Positions 17,658-25,950 of a stretch of DNA of 64,000 nt are shown here, one piece after another; within the stretch, counting starts at the first letter, position 1; every line of letters begins with the position of its first letter. The translations under genes and the position numbers were made by a program. Below the pieces are notes generated by a model that ran no database searches, was not told the DNA's origin, and saw only the letters and a list, made by a program, of their open reading frames with translations. Origin of the DNA: Sphingobacteriaceae bacterium. Lineage in GTDB: Bacteria > Bacteroidota > Bacteroidia > B-17B0 > Aurantibacillaceae. Location: the NCBI GenBank assembly GCA_016715905.1, contig JADJXI010000017.1:186001-250000 (forward strand). The letters are read 5' to 3'.

Positions 17658-19233
17658 TAAATCCATACACCCTATAGCTAACGAGCTTCCTAGTCACTTT
17701 GCTGACAGGTTAGGGATTTATTATGCTTCATTAGTTAATCAGGAACATAAAAAAGAGAAAGGACAGTTTTTTACACCGAGAGAAATTGCTTCGCTGATGG
17801 GATCCTTTGCAAACTCCTCGGACAAATCTTTGAGAATTCTTGACCCTGGATGTGGAACAGCAATTTTAACTTGCGCCTTAATAGAACACCTTGTATCTAA
17901 TAAGAATTTGAAATCAATAGAATTATTGGTTTATGAAACGGACAATGATTTAATTCCACTATCTAAAAAATCACTAGAATATTTAAAAGAGTGGTTGCAA
18001 ACCCAAAAGATTGATTTTAATTGTTCAATAAATACTAAGGACTTTGTTTTGGAAAATGCAAGCTGCCTTTCAGAAAATGTAAATCTATTTTCAGAAAAAG
18101 TAGAACCATTTGACATAATTATTTCTAACCCACCATATTTTAAACTACCAATAGACGACAAGCGTTCAATTGTAGCTAAAACTGTTGTTAATGGACATCC
18201 TAACATTTATGCCATTTTTATGGCTGTTTCTGCAAAGCTTTTAAAAGAAAACGGAGAAATAATTTTTATAACCCCCCGAAGCTACGCTTCGGGAAGTTAT
18301 TTTAAATTGTTCCGTGAATATTTTTTTAAAATTATTGAGATTGACAATGTACATTTATTTGTTTCCCGTAAAGACACCTTTAACAGAGACAAAGTATTAC
18401 AAGAGACTGTAATTATTAAAGGGAAGCGAAAAGAAAAGAACAATCCTAATCATAATGCTGTTGTTTCTACATCACAAGGACTAAAAGACATCCTTACACC
18501 CGAAACAAAAACATTCAAGCAAAAAGTATTGATTGATTTAAGTTCAAATGAAAAAATTCTTTATTTGCCGACTAATGATTTTGAAGAATCCATTTTAAAC
18601 ATTTTTAAAAACTGGAACGGCAATTTAAATAAATATAATATTCAAATATCCACGGGACCAGTTGTAGGCTTTAGAAGCAAAGAATATATTCAAGACAATT
18701 ATCAAAATGGAACAGTATTCCTTGCACCTTTATTTTGGTTGCATAATGTAAAGCAAATGATTTTGGAATGGCCTCTTCCAAAGCCTGAAAAGGGACAATA
18801 TGTAAGAATTGAAAACGAATCAAAATCAATTTTAATTCCAAACAAAAATTATATTTTACTTAGACGTTTCAGCAGTAAAGATGACAAAAGCCGTTTAATT
18901 GCGGCTCCGTATTTCTGCAATTTCATTAAATCAGAATATATTGGTGTTGAGAATAAGGTAAATTATATTTATCGCCCAAAAGGTCATTTGGATCGAAATG
19001 AAATTGTTGGATTATGTGCATTGTTAAATAGTACACTCTTCGATTCGTTTTTCAGAATTTTTAACGGGAATGTAAATGTAAGTGCAACCGAGCTTAGAGA
19101 AATTCCTTTGCCCGAACTTGAAACAATAAAAGAAATCGGAAATAACATTATTCTTTCAAATGATTTTTCAGTTGAAAACACAAACAAAATAGTAATTGAA
19201 CAATTTGAACTCTCAACAAGCCTATATGAGTAA
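17647..19233 (+). CDS. N6-adenine DNA methyltransferase of a BsuBI/PstI-type R-M system
   Basis: The 528-residue product has the N-terminal KGQFFTPREIA (about 38-48), the AdoMet-binding motif I ILDPGCGTA (64-72) and the catalytic NPPY (161-164) of N6-adenine methyltransferases. The C-terminal half should contact DNA (target recognition) and ends in ELREIPLPE. Its size matches M.BsuBI and M.PstI (about 500 residues). Together with the endonuclease this suggests methylation of the A in CTGCAG, a prediction from family membership. An 8-bp hairpin in the coding DNA at 18275-18293 falls in the ordinary TPRSYASG stretch and does not disrupt the frame. Confidence 0.88.
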   Translation: MVNNKSIHPIANELPSHFADRLGIYYASLVNQEHKKEKGQFFTPREIASLMGSFANSSDKSLRILDPGCGTAILTCALIEHLVSNKNLKSIELLVYETDNDLIPLSKKSLEYLKEWLQTQKIDFNCSINTKDFVLENASCLSENVNLFSEKVEPFDIIISNPPYFKLPIDDKRSIVAKTVVNGHPNIYAIFMAVSAKLLKENGEIIFITPRSYASGSYFKLFREYFFKIIEIDNVHLFVSRKDTFNRDKVLQETVIIKGKRKEKNNPNHNAVVSTSQGLKDILTPETKTFKQKVLIDLSSNEKILYLPTNDFEESILNIFKNWNGNLNKYNIQISTGPVVGFRSKEYIQDNYQNGTVFLAPLFWLHNVKQMILEWPLPKPEKGQYVRIENESKSILIPNKNYILLRRFSSKDDKSRLIAAPYFCNFIKSEYIGVENKVNYIYRPKGHLDRNEIVGLCALLNSTLFDSFFRIFNGNVNVSATELREIPLPELETIKEIGNNIILSNDFSVENTNKIVIEQFELSTSLYE

Positions 19234-20161
19234 ACTAGACGATGCAAAAAAGATTTTGAAAGAACTTGGTCTGCCAACAGCGCAGCAAAATGATACTTCT
19301 GCGTATACGCTTTTAGCTTTATGCGGTATTAAACCAAGAGATAAATGGATTAAAGCTACAAGAACAAGTCAGAAAGTTTCAAAAGGAATTATGGCTTTTG
19401 TACACGAAGTTTACAGTAAAGAATATGCTCCCAATTCTCGTGAAACTTTTCGCAGACAAGTATTACATCAATTTGTTCAAGCAAGAATTGCAGATTACAA
19501 TCCTGATAATCCTAAACTACCCGTAAATAGTCCGAATGCTCACTACGCATTGACACAAGGCGCATTGGATGCCATCAAGACTTTTGGAACGAAAGATTGG
19601 AAGAAAGCAGTTGACAAATTCATATTAGAAGAAGGCGATCTATCTAAAAAGTATAAAAAGGAACGAAAACAGATTTTAATACCGGTTAAACTAAGCAATG
19701 GTAAAACTTTAAAATTGTCATCCGGAAAACACAATGAAGTTCAAGCAGCTATAGTTCACAATTTTGCTGCCCGTTTTGCAAATGGTGGTTCTGTTTTATA
19801 TTTAGGCGACACCGCTAAAAAAGATTTATACGTTGACGAAAAAATGCTGAAAGAATTAGGCATTCCAGTAAATCAGCATAGTAAACTTCCCGATGTTATT
19901 ATTTATGACCACACGAAAAACTGGCTATTTTTAATTGAAGCAGTTACTTCACACGGTCCTGTTTCTCCGAAGCGAGTTGTTGAACTCGAAGAATTTTTAA
20001 AGAATTGCAAAGCAGGAAAGATTTATGTAACAGCGTTTCCTGATTTCGCTGAATTCAAAAAGCATTCAAACAATATTGCTTGGGAAACTGAAGTATGGTT
20101 GGCAGATGTGCCAGAACATATGATTCACTTTAATGGTGATCGATTTATGGGACCGAGATAA
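19226..20161 (+). CDS. Type II restriction endonuclease, BsuBI/PstI family
   Basis: The 311-residue product begins at ATG 19226, overlapping the methyltransferase stop by 8 bases (ATGAGTAA); an in-frame ATG 30 bases earlier is less likely. It matches BsuBI/PstI endonucleases in length (316-326). It has their C-terminal catalytic block: SSGKHNEVQAAIVHNFA, VLYLGDTAKKDLYV, LPDVIIYD and LFLIEAVTSHGPVSPKR. The acidic residue in PDVI and the Glu in IEAVTSHG probably hold the metal. The family cuts CTGCA^G. All blocks are intact, so the system is probably functional. Confidence 0.88.
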   Translation: MSKLDDAKKILKELGLPTAQQNDTSAYTLLALCGIKPRDKWIKATRTSQKVSKGIMAFVHEVYSKEYAPNSRETFRRQVLHQFVQARIADYNPDNPKLPVNSPNAHYALTQGALDAIKTFGTKDWKKAVDKFILEEGDLSKKYKKERKQILIPVKLSNGKTLKLSSGKHNEVQAAIVHNFAARFANGGSVLYLGDTAKKDLYVDEKMLKELGIPVNQHSKLPDVIIYDHTKNWLFLIEAVTSHGPVSPKRVVELEEFLKNCKAGKIYVTAFPDFAEFKKHSNNIAWETEVWLADVPEHMIHFNGDRFMGPR

Positions 20162-20173
20162 AATGCAAATAAT

Positions 20174-20653
20174 ATGTGGCCAATATTAATAGGAGCAGGA
20201 TTAGTAGCATTAATTGCTAGAGCGTTTTCAGATGATTCAGAACCATCTAAGAAACGAACAACTAAAACTGAAAAAAATAAAATTTTCATAAGCTTTGCTA
20301 TTGAAGATGAAATTTCTCGTGACCATCTTGTTAAACAAGCGAAATTGGAAAGATCACCATTTAGTTTTGTAGATATGTCCGTGAAAGAACCTTGGAATAA
20401 TGATGAATGGAAAAGAAAGTGCCGAACAAAAATTAAAAGATGTGACGGCATGATTGTTCTTTTGAGCAAAAATACTTGGCATTCAAGCGGTGCAAGATGG
20501 GAAATAAAATGTGCAAAAGAAGAAGGAGTGCCAGTGATTGGAATGCATATAAGAAAGAATGACCAAGGGGCGATACCTCCTGAACTAAAAGGAAAAAAGA
20601 TAATTACATGGACTTGGGGGAACTTAGAAAAGACTTTAAACTCGATTAAATAA
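20174..20653 (+). CDS. Membrane-anchored ThsB-type TIR-like protein
   Basis: The 159-residue product starts with a single hydrophobic segment (residues 2-18, WPILIGAGLVALIA), then a basic linker. A TIR-like domain of the MTH538/ThsB class (35-155) follows. The domain has IFISFAIEDE, FSFVDMSVKEPW, RCDGMIVLLSKNT and ARWEIKCAKEE; E110 is at the position of the catalytic Glu of TIR enzymes. In Thoeris defence, ThsB proteins make a cyclic ADP-ribose-type signal on phage infection. The N-terminal anchor is unusual for ThsB, which is normally soluble. The next gene begins inside its stop codon (TAATG), implying coupled translation. Confidence 0.75.
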   Translation: MWPILIGAGLVALIARAFSDDSEPSKKRTTKTEKNKIFISFAIEDEISRDHLVKQAKLERSPFSFVDMSVKEPWNNDEWKRKCRTKIKRCDGMIVLLSKNTWHSSGARWEIKCAKEEGVPVIGMHIRKNDQGAIPPELKGKKIITWTWGNLEKTLNSIK

Positions 20654-21492
20654 TGAAATTATTTATTTGCAATAGAAGTACTGATAAAGTAGCGACAGAA
20701 GCCGTTATCAATGACTTGCTGTCGGCTTCTGAAAATTCTATTGCTATACAACAAGAAACGGAACATTCAGAAAACTGGAAAATCCTTGTAGAAAAAAAGA
20801 TGCAAGAATCTGATTTTATAGTTTTCGTAATTGGTGCCGATACATTTGAAAGTGAACAAATCAAATGGGAATATGCAAAAGCAAAATTTTTAAACAAACA
20901 AATTATTGGCTACAAACTTTCAACAGCCTCGAAAGAATCCATTTTATTCTGTCAAGGATTTCAAGTGTTTGATAAAGCAGACCAATCTTTCAAATTCCTC
21001 GCAAAGACCTATGAAGATGATAGAAAATTAAAATTTGAGCAGTACAAAATGATGGTTAGCTCAACTGAAAAAGTAACAGAAAGTAGAATGAAGGTGAACA
21101 ATCTTTTTTTTACAATAACATCTTCTATTCTATCTGTTGGTTTTGTTTTAGGTAAAACATTCGGTTTTACGATTGCTGCAACAATTGGAATGATTGTCCT
21201 AACCTCTATGTCATTATTAGTTTCTTATTTCTGGGAAAAGCTAATAGACTCTTACGGAAAACTCAACACAGGAAAATTCAAGGTGATTGATAAAATTGAA
21301 AAACAACTTCGGACAAATATGTTTGAAGATGAATGGAAAATTTTAACCGAGGATATAAAGTATGAACCAAATACAAGAACAGAAACAAAGGTTATAAAGT
21401 ATTTCCGAACTTTTATTATCATCGTTGGGATTATTGAAATACTTTATCTCGGTTATCATTTATATCAATTATTACCTAAGTGTTATTGTTAA
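20653..21492 (+). CDS. TIR-like domain fused to a multi-helix membrane domain; candidate effector
   Basis: The 279-residue product has an N-terminal half (1-115) with a compact TIR-like layout: KLFICNRSTD, SDFIVFVIGADTF and IKWEYAKAKFL, with E73 at the catalytic position. The second half has two close transmembrane helices (about 151-166 and 172-193), a conserved amphipathic stretch (GKLNTGKFKVIDKIEKQL) and a third hydrophobic helix (about 250-272). That region resembles small RipA-like or SLATT-like membrane proteins, which in other defence systems are suspected pore or effector parts. It sits between two ThsB-like genes. I propose it as the membrane effector; this is inference from architecture and position. 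Confidence 0.6.
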   Translation: MKLFICNRSTDKVATEAVINDLLSASENSIAIQQETEHSENWKILVEKKMQESDFIVFVIGADTFESEQIKWEYAKAKFLNKQIIGYKLSTASKESILFCQGFQVFDKADQSFKFLAKTYEDDRKLKFEQYKMMVSSTEKVTESRMKVNNLFFTITSSILSVGFVLGKTFGFTIAATIGMIVLTSMSLLVSYFWEKLIDSYGKLNTGKFKVIDKIEKQLRTNMFEDEWKILTEDIKYEPNTRTETKVIKYFRTFIIIVGIIEILYLGYHLYQLLPKCYC

Positions 21493-21508
21493 CTAAAACT
21501 AAATAAAT

Positions 21509-21889
21509 ATGGCAAACAAAAGAGTATTCGTTGCATTTGCAATTGAAGACGAGGTGACAAAAAATCTGTTTACAGGTCAGGCAAAGAATAAAAATGTTCC
21601 GTATGATTTCGTTGACATGTCAGTCAAAGAGCCATGGGATGAAAAGTGGAAAACTAATTGTAGAACTAAAATAAAGGGCTGTGATGGTTTTATTGCTTTG
21701 GTATCAAAGAATACAAAGAAAGCAACAGGCGAATTGTGGGAAATTGACTGCGCTAAAGAGGAAAAAATTAAAATGCTTGGAATTTATATTAAGGAAGCAA
21801 CGTACGCTGACAAACCAGACAATTTATATGGTGTGACTTGCAAAGAGTGGACTTGGGAAAATGTAAAAGAGTTTATCGAATCCCTTTAA
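21509..21889 (+). CDS. Soluble ThsB-type TIR-like protein
   Basis: The 126-residue product is a bare TIR-like domain of the MTH538/ThsB class. It has VFVAFAIEDE, YDFVDMSVKEPW, GCDGFIALVSKNT and ELWEIDCAKEE (Glu78 at the catalytic position), and ends TWENVKEFIESL. It closely resembles the anchored protein at 20174-20653 (the shared VDMSVKEPW is identical), so the two are probably duplicates, one with a membrane anchor and one without. Paired ThsB copies sharing one effector are known in Thoeris loci. It is the last gene of unit 1. Confidence 0.78.
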   Translation: MANKRVFVAFAIEDEVTKNLFTGQAKNKNVPYDFVDMSVKEPWDEKWKTNCRTKIKGCDGFIALVSKNTKKATGELWEIDCAKEEKIKMLGIYIKEATYADKPDNLYGVTCKEWTWENVKEFIESL

Positions 21890-21895
21890 TTTTTT

Positions 21896-22037
21896 GTCAT
21901 ACTTTTTGTGCCAACACACATTTAGCACATTTGCCTCCTCGTTCCTGCGGGGCAAAAGAGCTAAGCCGACACACAAACAAAAAGATATGCCAAAAGCAAA
22001 CGCACAGTAACGAGAAAAAATCAAATAAAAATCTCTG
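21896..22037 (+). repeat. Right end repeat of unit 1: hairpin plus inverted motif
   Basis: A hairpin with arms 21921-21935 (TTTAGCACATTTGCC) and 21951-21965 (12 of 15 pair) shares its core with the left hairpin. The sequence AGAAAAAATCAAATAAAAATC at 22013 onward is the inverse copy of the left 15839-15861 motif. Further out, CACGGTAATTT-like segments and the GTTAGGC/GCCTAAC ends are also inverted copies. The 485-base stretch from 21890 to 22374 holds only this repeat, the attC-like site and the leader of the Dps gene. Confidence 0.6.
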
Positions 22038-22111
22038 CCACCGCACTTTTAAAGACAGTAGACAATTATATAAAATGACCGTGACAAGCAGAAGCGAATA
22101 AAGCAACGATT

Positions 22112-22241
22112 GCCTAACAGCGCACTGGTGCAATAGCGGGGAAGTGCGAATATGAACAGTAGTGCAATTAATAAATATGGTGCATTTAGACAGGTTAGTG
22201 TTTCAAAAACCGCTACTGCGCCAGTGCGCAAACCGTTAGCA
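22112..22241 (+). other. attC-like site 1 (end of unit 1)
   Basis: GCCTAAC (22112-22118, R''-like) and GTTAGCA (22235-22241, R'-like) flank a long hairpin. Arms 22120-22139 and 22210-22229 pair 18 of 20, with the two differences being G-T pairs. The about 70-base centre (GGGGAAGTGCGAATAT to TAGACAG) is also found in site 2. Length about 130 bases, like Vibrio cassette sites. Confidence 0.65.
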
Positions 22242-22374
22242 GCAAGGTTAAAAAGACAATGAGTATCGTCAAAAATGAGCAGACAATATTTGACTTAGTA
22301 ACATTTGATACAGAATTTAAAAAATAAAAAAGCGACTTTTGAAATAATATTTTTATTCACTTAATAAGCAAAAC

Positions 22375-22851
22375 ATGAACAATTCAAATCGAATCGGAAT
22401 CGACAACAATAAAGCAAAACATTTAGCAGAAAAACTAAATGAACTTTTAGCAAATTATTCTATCTTTTACCAAAACACTCGTGGTTACCATTGGAATATA
22501 AAAGGTGAGAAATTCTTTGAACTACATTTGAAATTTGAAGAATTATATAATGACTTGCTTTTAAAAATAGACGAAGTTGCAGAACGTATATTGACATTAG
22601 GTCATACGCCAAAACATAATTATGCGGATTATCGCGCAACTTCAAAAATAAAAGAGAGTGCACAAGTGAGTGATGGCATAAAAGCCGTTGAAGACATTTT
22701 AGCTTCCTTTCAAATAATCATTATACTTCAACGAGAACTGCTTGCGATTTCGGCTGACGCAGATGATGAAGGAACGAATGCTTTAATGAGTGATTATATT
22801 CGCTTACAAGAAAAATTGGTTTGGATGTATTCTTCCTTTTTAAATAAATAA
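22375..22851 (+). CDS. dps: Dps-type ferritin-like DNA-protection protein
   Basis: The 158-residue Dps family protein is a four-helix ferritin fold that forms a 12-subunit shell, oxidises Fe(II) with peroxide and protects DNA. Visible ferroxidase residues are in RGYHWNIKG (His), FFELHLKFEELYND (His, Glu) and KIDEVAERI. The helix ILQRELLAISADADDEGTN continues the fold. Length is typical. It is followed 29 bases later by katG, and the two share one mobile-looking unit. A joint role in peroxide defence is very likely. Confidence 0.88.
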   Translation: MNNSNRIGIDNNKAKHLAEKLNELLANYSIFYQNTRGYHWNIKGEKFFELHLKFEELYNDLLLKIDEVAERILTLGHTPKHNYADYRATSKIKESAQVSDGIKAVEDILASFQIIIILQRELLAISADADDEGTNALMSDYIRLQEKLVWMYSSFLNK

Positions 22852-22880
22852 ACTCGGTATAATTAGTAAAATAAAACACT

Positions 22881-25058
22881 ATGGAAAATTCAAAAAAAGG
22901 AAAATGCCCATTTCATCATGGCGCAAATACAGAAACGCATAATTCTGTGATGGACAAATGGCCAAATGCGCTTAATCTTGATATTTTACATCAGCACGAC
23001 ACAAAGACAAATCCCTTAGGAGTAAGTTTTAATTATGCTGAGGAATTCAAAAAACTTGATCTTGAAGCGTTAAAGAACGATCTTAAAAAACTAATGACAG
23101 AAAGCCAAGACTGGTGGCCGGCTGATTGGGGGCATTACGGAGGATTGATGGTTCGTATGGCTTGGCATTCAGCAGGAACATATCGTTTAGCAGACGGACG
23201 TGGTGGTGCAAATACGGGCAATCAACGCTTCGCGCCACTTAACAGTTGGCCTGACAATGTGAACCTCGATAAGGCGCGCAGGCTTTTGTGGCCTATAAAG
23301 AAAAAATACGGCAACAAATTCTCTTGGGCTGACCTTTTCATTTTAGCCGGTAATATGGCTTATGAATCGATGGGATTCAAAACATTTGGTTTCGCTGGTG
23401 GACGTGAGGATATTTGGCATCCTGAAAAAGATATTTACTGGGGTGGAGAAAAAGAATGGCTTGCAAAATCTCGTTATTCAAATAGCACAGAAAGCGAATC
23501 ACTTGAAAATCCATTGGCTGCAGTGCAAATGGGATTAATTTATGTGAACCCGGAAGGTGTTGATGGCAAACCAGATCCTTTAAAAACTGCCAAAGACGTT
23601 AGAACAACATTTAAACGCATGGCCATGAATGATGAAGAAACAGTTGCGTTAACTGCCGGTGGCCACACCATTGGTAAAGCACATGGTAACGGCGACGCTT
23701 CTATTTTAGGTTCAAATCCTGAAGGTGCAGATTTAGAAACTCAAGGTTTTGGTTGGATGAATCCCAAAGGGAAAGGCAATGCAGAAGATACAGTTTCAAG
23801 TGGTTTGGAAGGAGCATGGACTACAACTCCTGATAAATGGAACCACACTTACTTCCACTTATTGTTGAATTATGAATGGGAATTGAAAAAGAGTCCTGCC
23901 GGTGCATGGCAGTGGGAACCTATCAACATCAAAGAAGAGGATAAACCATTGGATGCACATGTTAAAGGAAAAAGAAGAAATCCAATGATGACAGATGCCG
24001 ACATGGCAATGAAAATAGATCCTGAGTATAAAAAAATCTCTGAGAAATTTTATAAAGACCCTAAATATTTTGAAGAAGTTTTTGCAAGGGCCTGGTTTAA
24101 ATTAACGCACCGTGACTTGGGCCCGAAAAGCCGTTATCTTGGTGCTGATGCTCCAAAAGTAGATTTAATTTGGCAAGACCCAATTCCAACCGTTGATTAC
24201 AAATTAACTGATTCAGAAATTGAAGAATTAAAAACAAAACTTCTGAATTGTGGTTTAAGCAGAACAGAACTAATTAATACAGCATGGGACAGCGCAAGAA
24301 CTTTCCGAGGTTCTGACTACAGAGGTGGTGCAAATGGTGCAAGAATTCGCTTAACTCCTCAAAAAGACTGGGAAGGAAATGAACCAAAACGATTAGAAAA
24401 AGTTCTTAATAAACTAACAGAAATCCAAAATGGATTAAGTAAAAAAGTAAGCATCGCTGATTTAATTGTATTAGGTGGAAGTGCCGCAATTGAAAAGGCA
24501 GCTCAAGATGCCGGTGTAAAGATTAAAGTGCCTTTTAATGATGGGCGCGGAGACGCAACTCAAGAAATGACAGATGCGGAATCATTCTCAGTGCTTGAAC
24601 CAATTCATGATGGTTACAGAAATTGGCTTAAAAAAGACTATACCGTTAAACCTGAAGAATTACTTCTTGACAGAACACAACTCATGGGTTTGACTGCTCC
24701 CGAAATGACCTCATTAATTGGCGGTATGCGTGTTTTAGGAACAAATTATGGCGGAACGAAACACGGTGTTTTCACAGACAAAGAAGGTGTATTAAGCAAC
24801 GACTTTTTTGTAAATATTACCGATATGAATTATTCCTGGAAACCTGTTTCTGATAACCTATACAATATCGTTGACAGAAAAAGCGGAACAATCAAATGGA
24901 CTGCTACAAGAGTTGATTTAGTATTTGGTTCTAATTCAATTTTAAGATCTTATTCAGAGGTTTATGCACAAGACGACAACAAAGAAAAATTTGTAACCGA
25001 CTTTGTAAAAGCATGGACAAAAATCATGAATGCAGACCGTTATGATTTGAAAAAGTAA
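22881..25058 (+). CDS. katG: Catalase-peroxidase KatG
   Basis: This bifunctional haem catalase/peroxidase has 725 residues. The distal haem pocket is in VRMAWHSAGTYR (Arg, Trp, His) and the proximal His in TAGGHTIGKAHG. The Tyr in MGLIYVNPEG and the Met in RMAMNDEE complete the Met-Tyr-Trp adduct needed for catalase activity. The second, haem-free domain is complete (GADAPKVDLIWQDP to MNADRYDLKK). Length equals the family norm. The stop codon (25056-25058) lies inside the inverted end of the unit, so the unit was cut very close to the gene. It probably shares the transcript of dps. Confidence 0.95.
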   Translation: MENSKKGKCPFHHGANTETHNSVMDKWPNALNLDILHQHDTKTNPLGVSFNYAEEFKKLDLEALKNDLKKLMTESQDWWPADWGHYGGLMVRMAWHSAGTYRLADGRGGANTGNQRFAPLNSWPDNVNLDKARRLLWPIKKKYGNKFSWADLFILAGNMAYESMGFKTFGFAGGREDIWHPEKDIYWGGEKEWLAKSRYSNSTESESLENPLAAVQMGLIYVNPEGVDGKPDPLKTAKDVRTTFKRMAMNDEETVALTAGGHTIGKAHGNGDASILGSNPEGADLETQGFGWMNPKGKGNAEDTVSSGLEGAWTTTPDKWNHTYFHLLLNYEWELKKSPAGAWQWEPINIKEEDKPLDAHVKGKRRNPMMTDADMAMKIDPEYKKISEKFYKDPKYFEEVFARAWFKLTHRDLGPKSRYLGADAPKVDLIWQDPIPTVDYKLTDSEIEELKTKLLNCGLSRTELINTAWDSARTFRGSDYRGGANGARIRLTPQKDWEGNEPKRLEKVLNKLTEIQNGLSKKVSIADLIVLGGSAAIEKAAQDAGVKIKVPFNDGRGDATQEMTDAESFSVLEPIHDGYRNWLKKDYTVKPEELLLDRTQLMGLTAPEMTSLIGGMRVLGTNYGGTKHGVFTDKEGVLSNDFFVNITDMNYSWKPVSDNLYNIVDRKSGTIKWTATRVDLVFGSNSILRSYSEVYAQDDNKEKFVTDFVKAWTKIMNADRYDLKK

Positions 25059-25062
25059 CCCA

Positions 25063-25196
25063 GCTGCTAACAGCACCTAAAATAAATGGCGGGGAAGTGC
25101 GAATATAAACAGTTGTGCAACTAATTACCATTAGTGCGTATAGACAGTTGAGTGTTCCAAACCCGCCACTTCTTTTAGCTGCCAAACGTTAGGTGC
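25063..25196 (+). other. attC-like site 2 (end of unit 2)
   Basis: GCTGCTAAC (25063-25071) and GTTAGGTGC (25188-25196) flank a hairpin whose arms (about 25073-25093 and 25162-25182) pair 18 of 21 around GGCGGG/CCCGCC. The centre repeats the GAAGTGCGAATAT, AACAGT and TAGACAG blocks of site 1, so sites 1 and 2 are homologous. The left box pairs with the start of unit 2 (GTTAGCAGC at 22235), as an attC formed on a circular cassette would. Confidence 0.65.
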
Positions 25197-25275
25197 AAGG
25201 TATAAAGTATTGTTAAATAATTACATTAATTGAAATATCTTTATAAACTTGATTAAACATTAAAAACCATTAATT

Positions 25276-25950
25276 ATGAATTCAAAATTAAGAATTACCA
25301 TCCTTGGGCTAACACTAGCACTAATTGTCTCAATTATTTCTTGTCAAAAATTAGCTACAAATCCAGAATCAATCGACAACGAAGACCCAATTAGTCAAAT
25401 AGACCCAATTAATAATGAGAATATTAAAGCTAAAGTAGATAAAAATTTAAGCCTACTTTCAAAAGATGCCATAACAGGTGTGATTTATAGAGTTAAAGTG
25501 AAATTTAATACCGATGGAAGCGCAGATATTGAACGTTCAATCGTGAATGGACATGAGAACTTCGATAAGACAACACACTTTATTTCAAACGATGTACCTT
25601 TTCGTTTTGATGGGGACACTATTAAAATTGATGGTATTCCAGGTTCGACAATTTTTCACATACCATTTGAACCCGGAACCGAACCATGTAGTAATGTTAA
25701 TGGTGGCACGACAGGCAAAATCTATTGTCAAAAACGCTGTAACGATTTAACCACAACTTGTAGGACAGACAATGAAGGTAGCAACGCGGGTGACCCTAAG
25801 GGATACTCAACTGGTTGCTCCGGATCTTGTACTGACTGTAAAGCTGTATCAGACGGATGTGGTTCAGGAAATAGCACAGGAACAACTGATTTCACAAAAT
25901 CAGGTACAATTATCATAAAAGCAACAAATATTAATGTTAACGATTTATGA
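25276..25950 (+). CDS. Cysteine-rich lipoprotein, uncharacterised
   Basis: The 224-residue product has a lipoprotein signal (IVSIISCQK, lipid Cys at about residue 23). The middle region is beta-rich and carries no cysteine. A C-terminal tail of about 60 residues with nine cysteines follows (CSNVNGG, IYCQKRCND, TTCRTD, GCSGSCTDCK, DGCGSG), rich in Gly, Ser and Thr. Such a tail is probably disulfide-bonded or metal-binding. The following gene, a thioredoxin-like protein, starts within its stop codon (ATGA overlap), which suggests a redox partner. No family is recognised; it is probably exported and lipid-anchored. Confidence 0.6.
   Translation: MNSKLRITILGLTLALIVSIISCQKLATNPESIDNEDPISQIDPINNENIKAKVDKNLSLLSKDAITGVIYRVKVKFNTDGSADIERSIVNGHENFDKTTHFISNDVPFRFDGDTIKIDGIPGSTIFHIPFEPGTEPCSNVNGGTTGKIYCQKRCNDLTTTCRTDNEGSNAGDPKGYSTGCSGSCTDCKAVSDGCGSGNSTGTTDFTKSGTIIIKATNINVNDL

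Noticed and set aside
18275..18293. Perfect 8-bp palindrome with a 3-base loop (CCCGAAGC/GCTTCGGG) in the methyltransferase gene
   Set aside because: It encodes the normal TPRSYASG stretch of the family and is in frame, so it is not an insertion; chance or a coding constraint is sufficient.
20174..21889. Standard Thoeris with a ThsA effector
   Set aside because: No Sir2, SLOG or Macro domain is encoded nearby; only TIR-like and membrane parts are present.
21897..22231. Overlapping short frames on both strands between the last TIR gene and dps
   Set aside because: They lie in the hairpin and attC-like region and mirror each other; no motif or start context.
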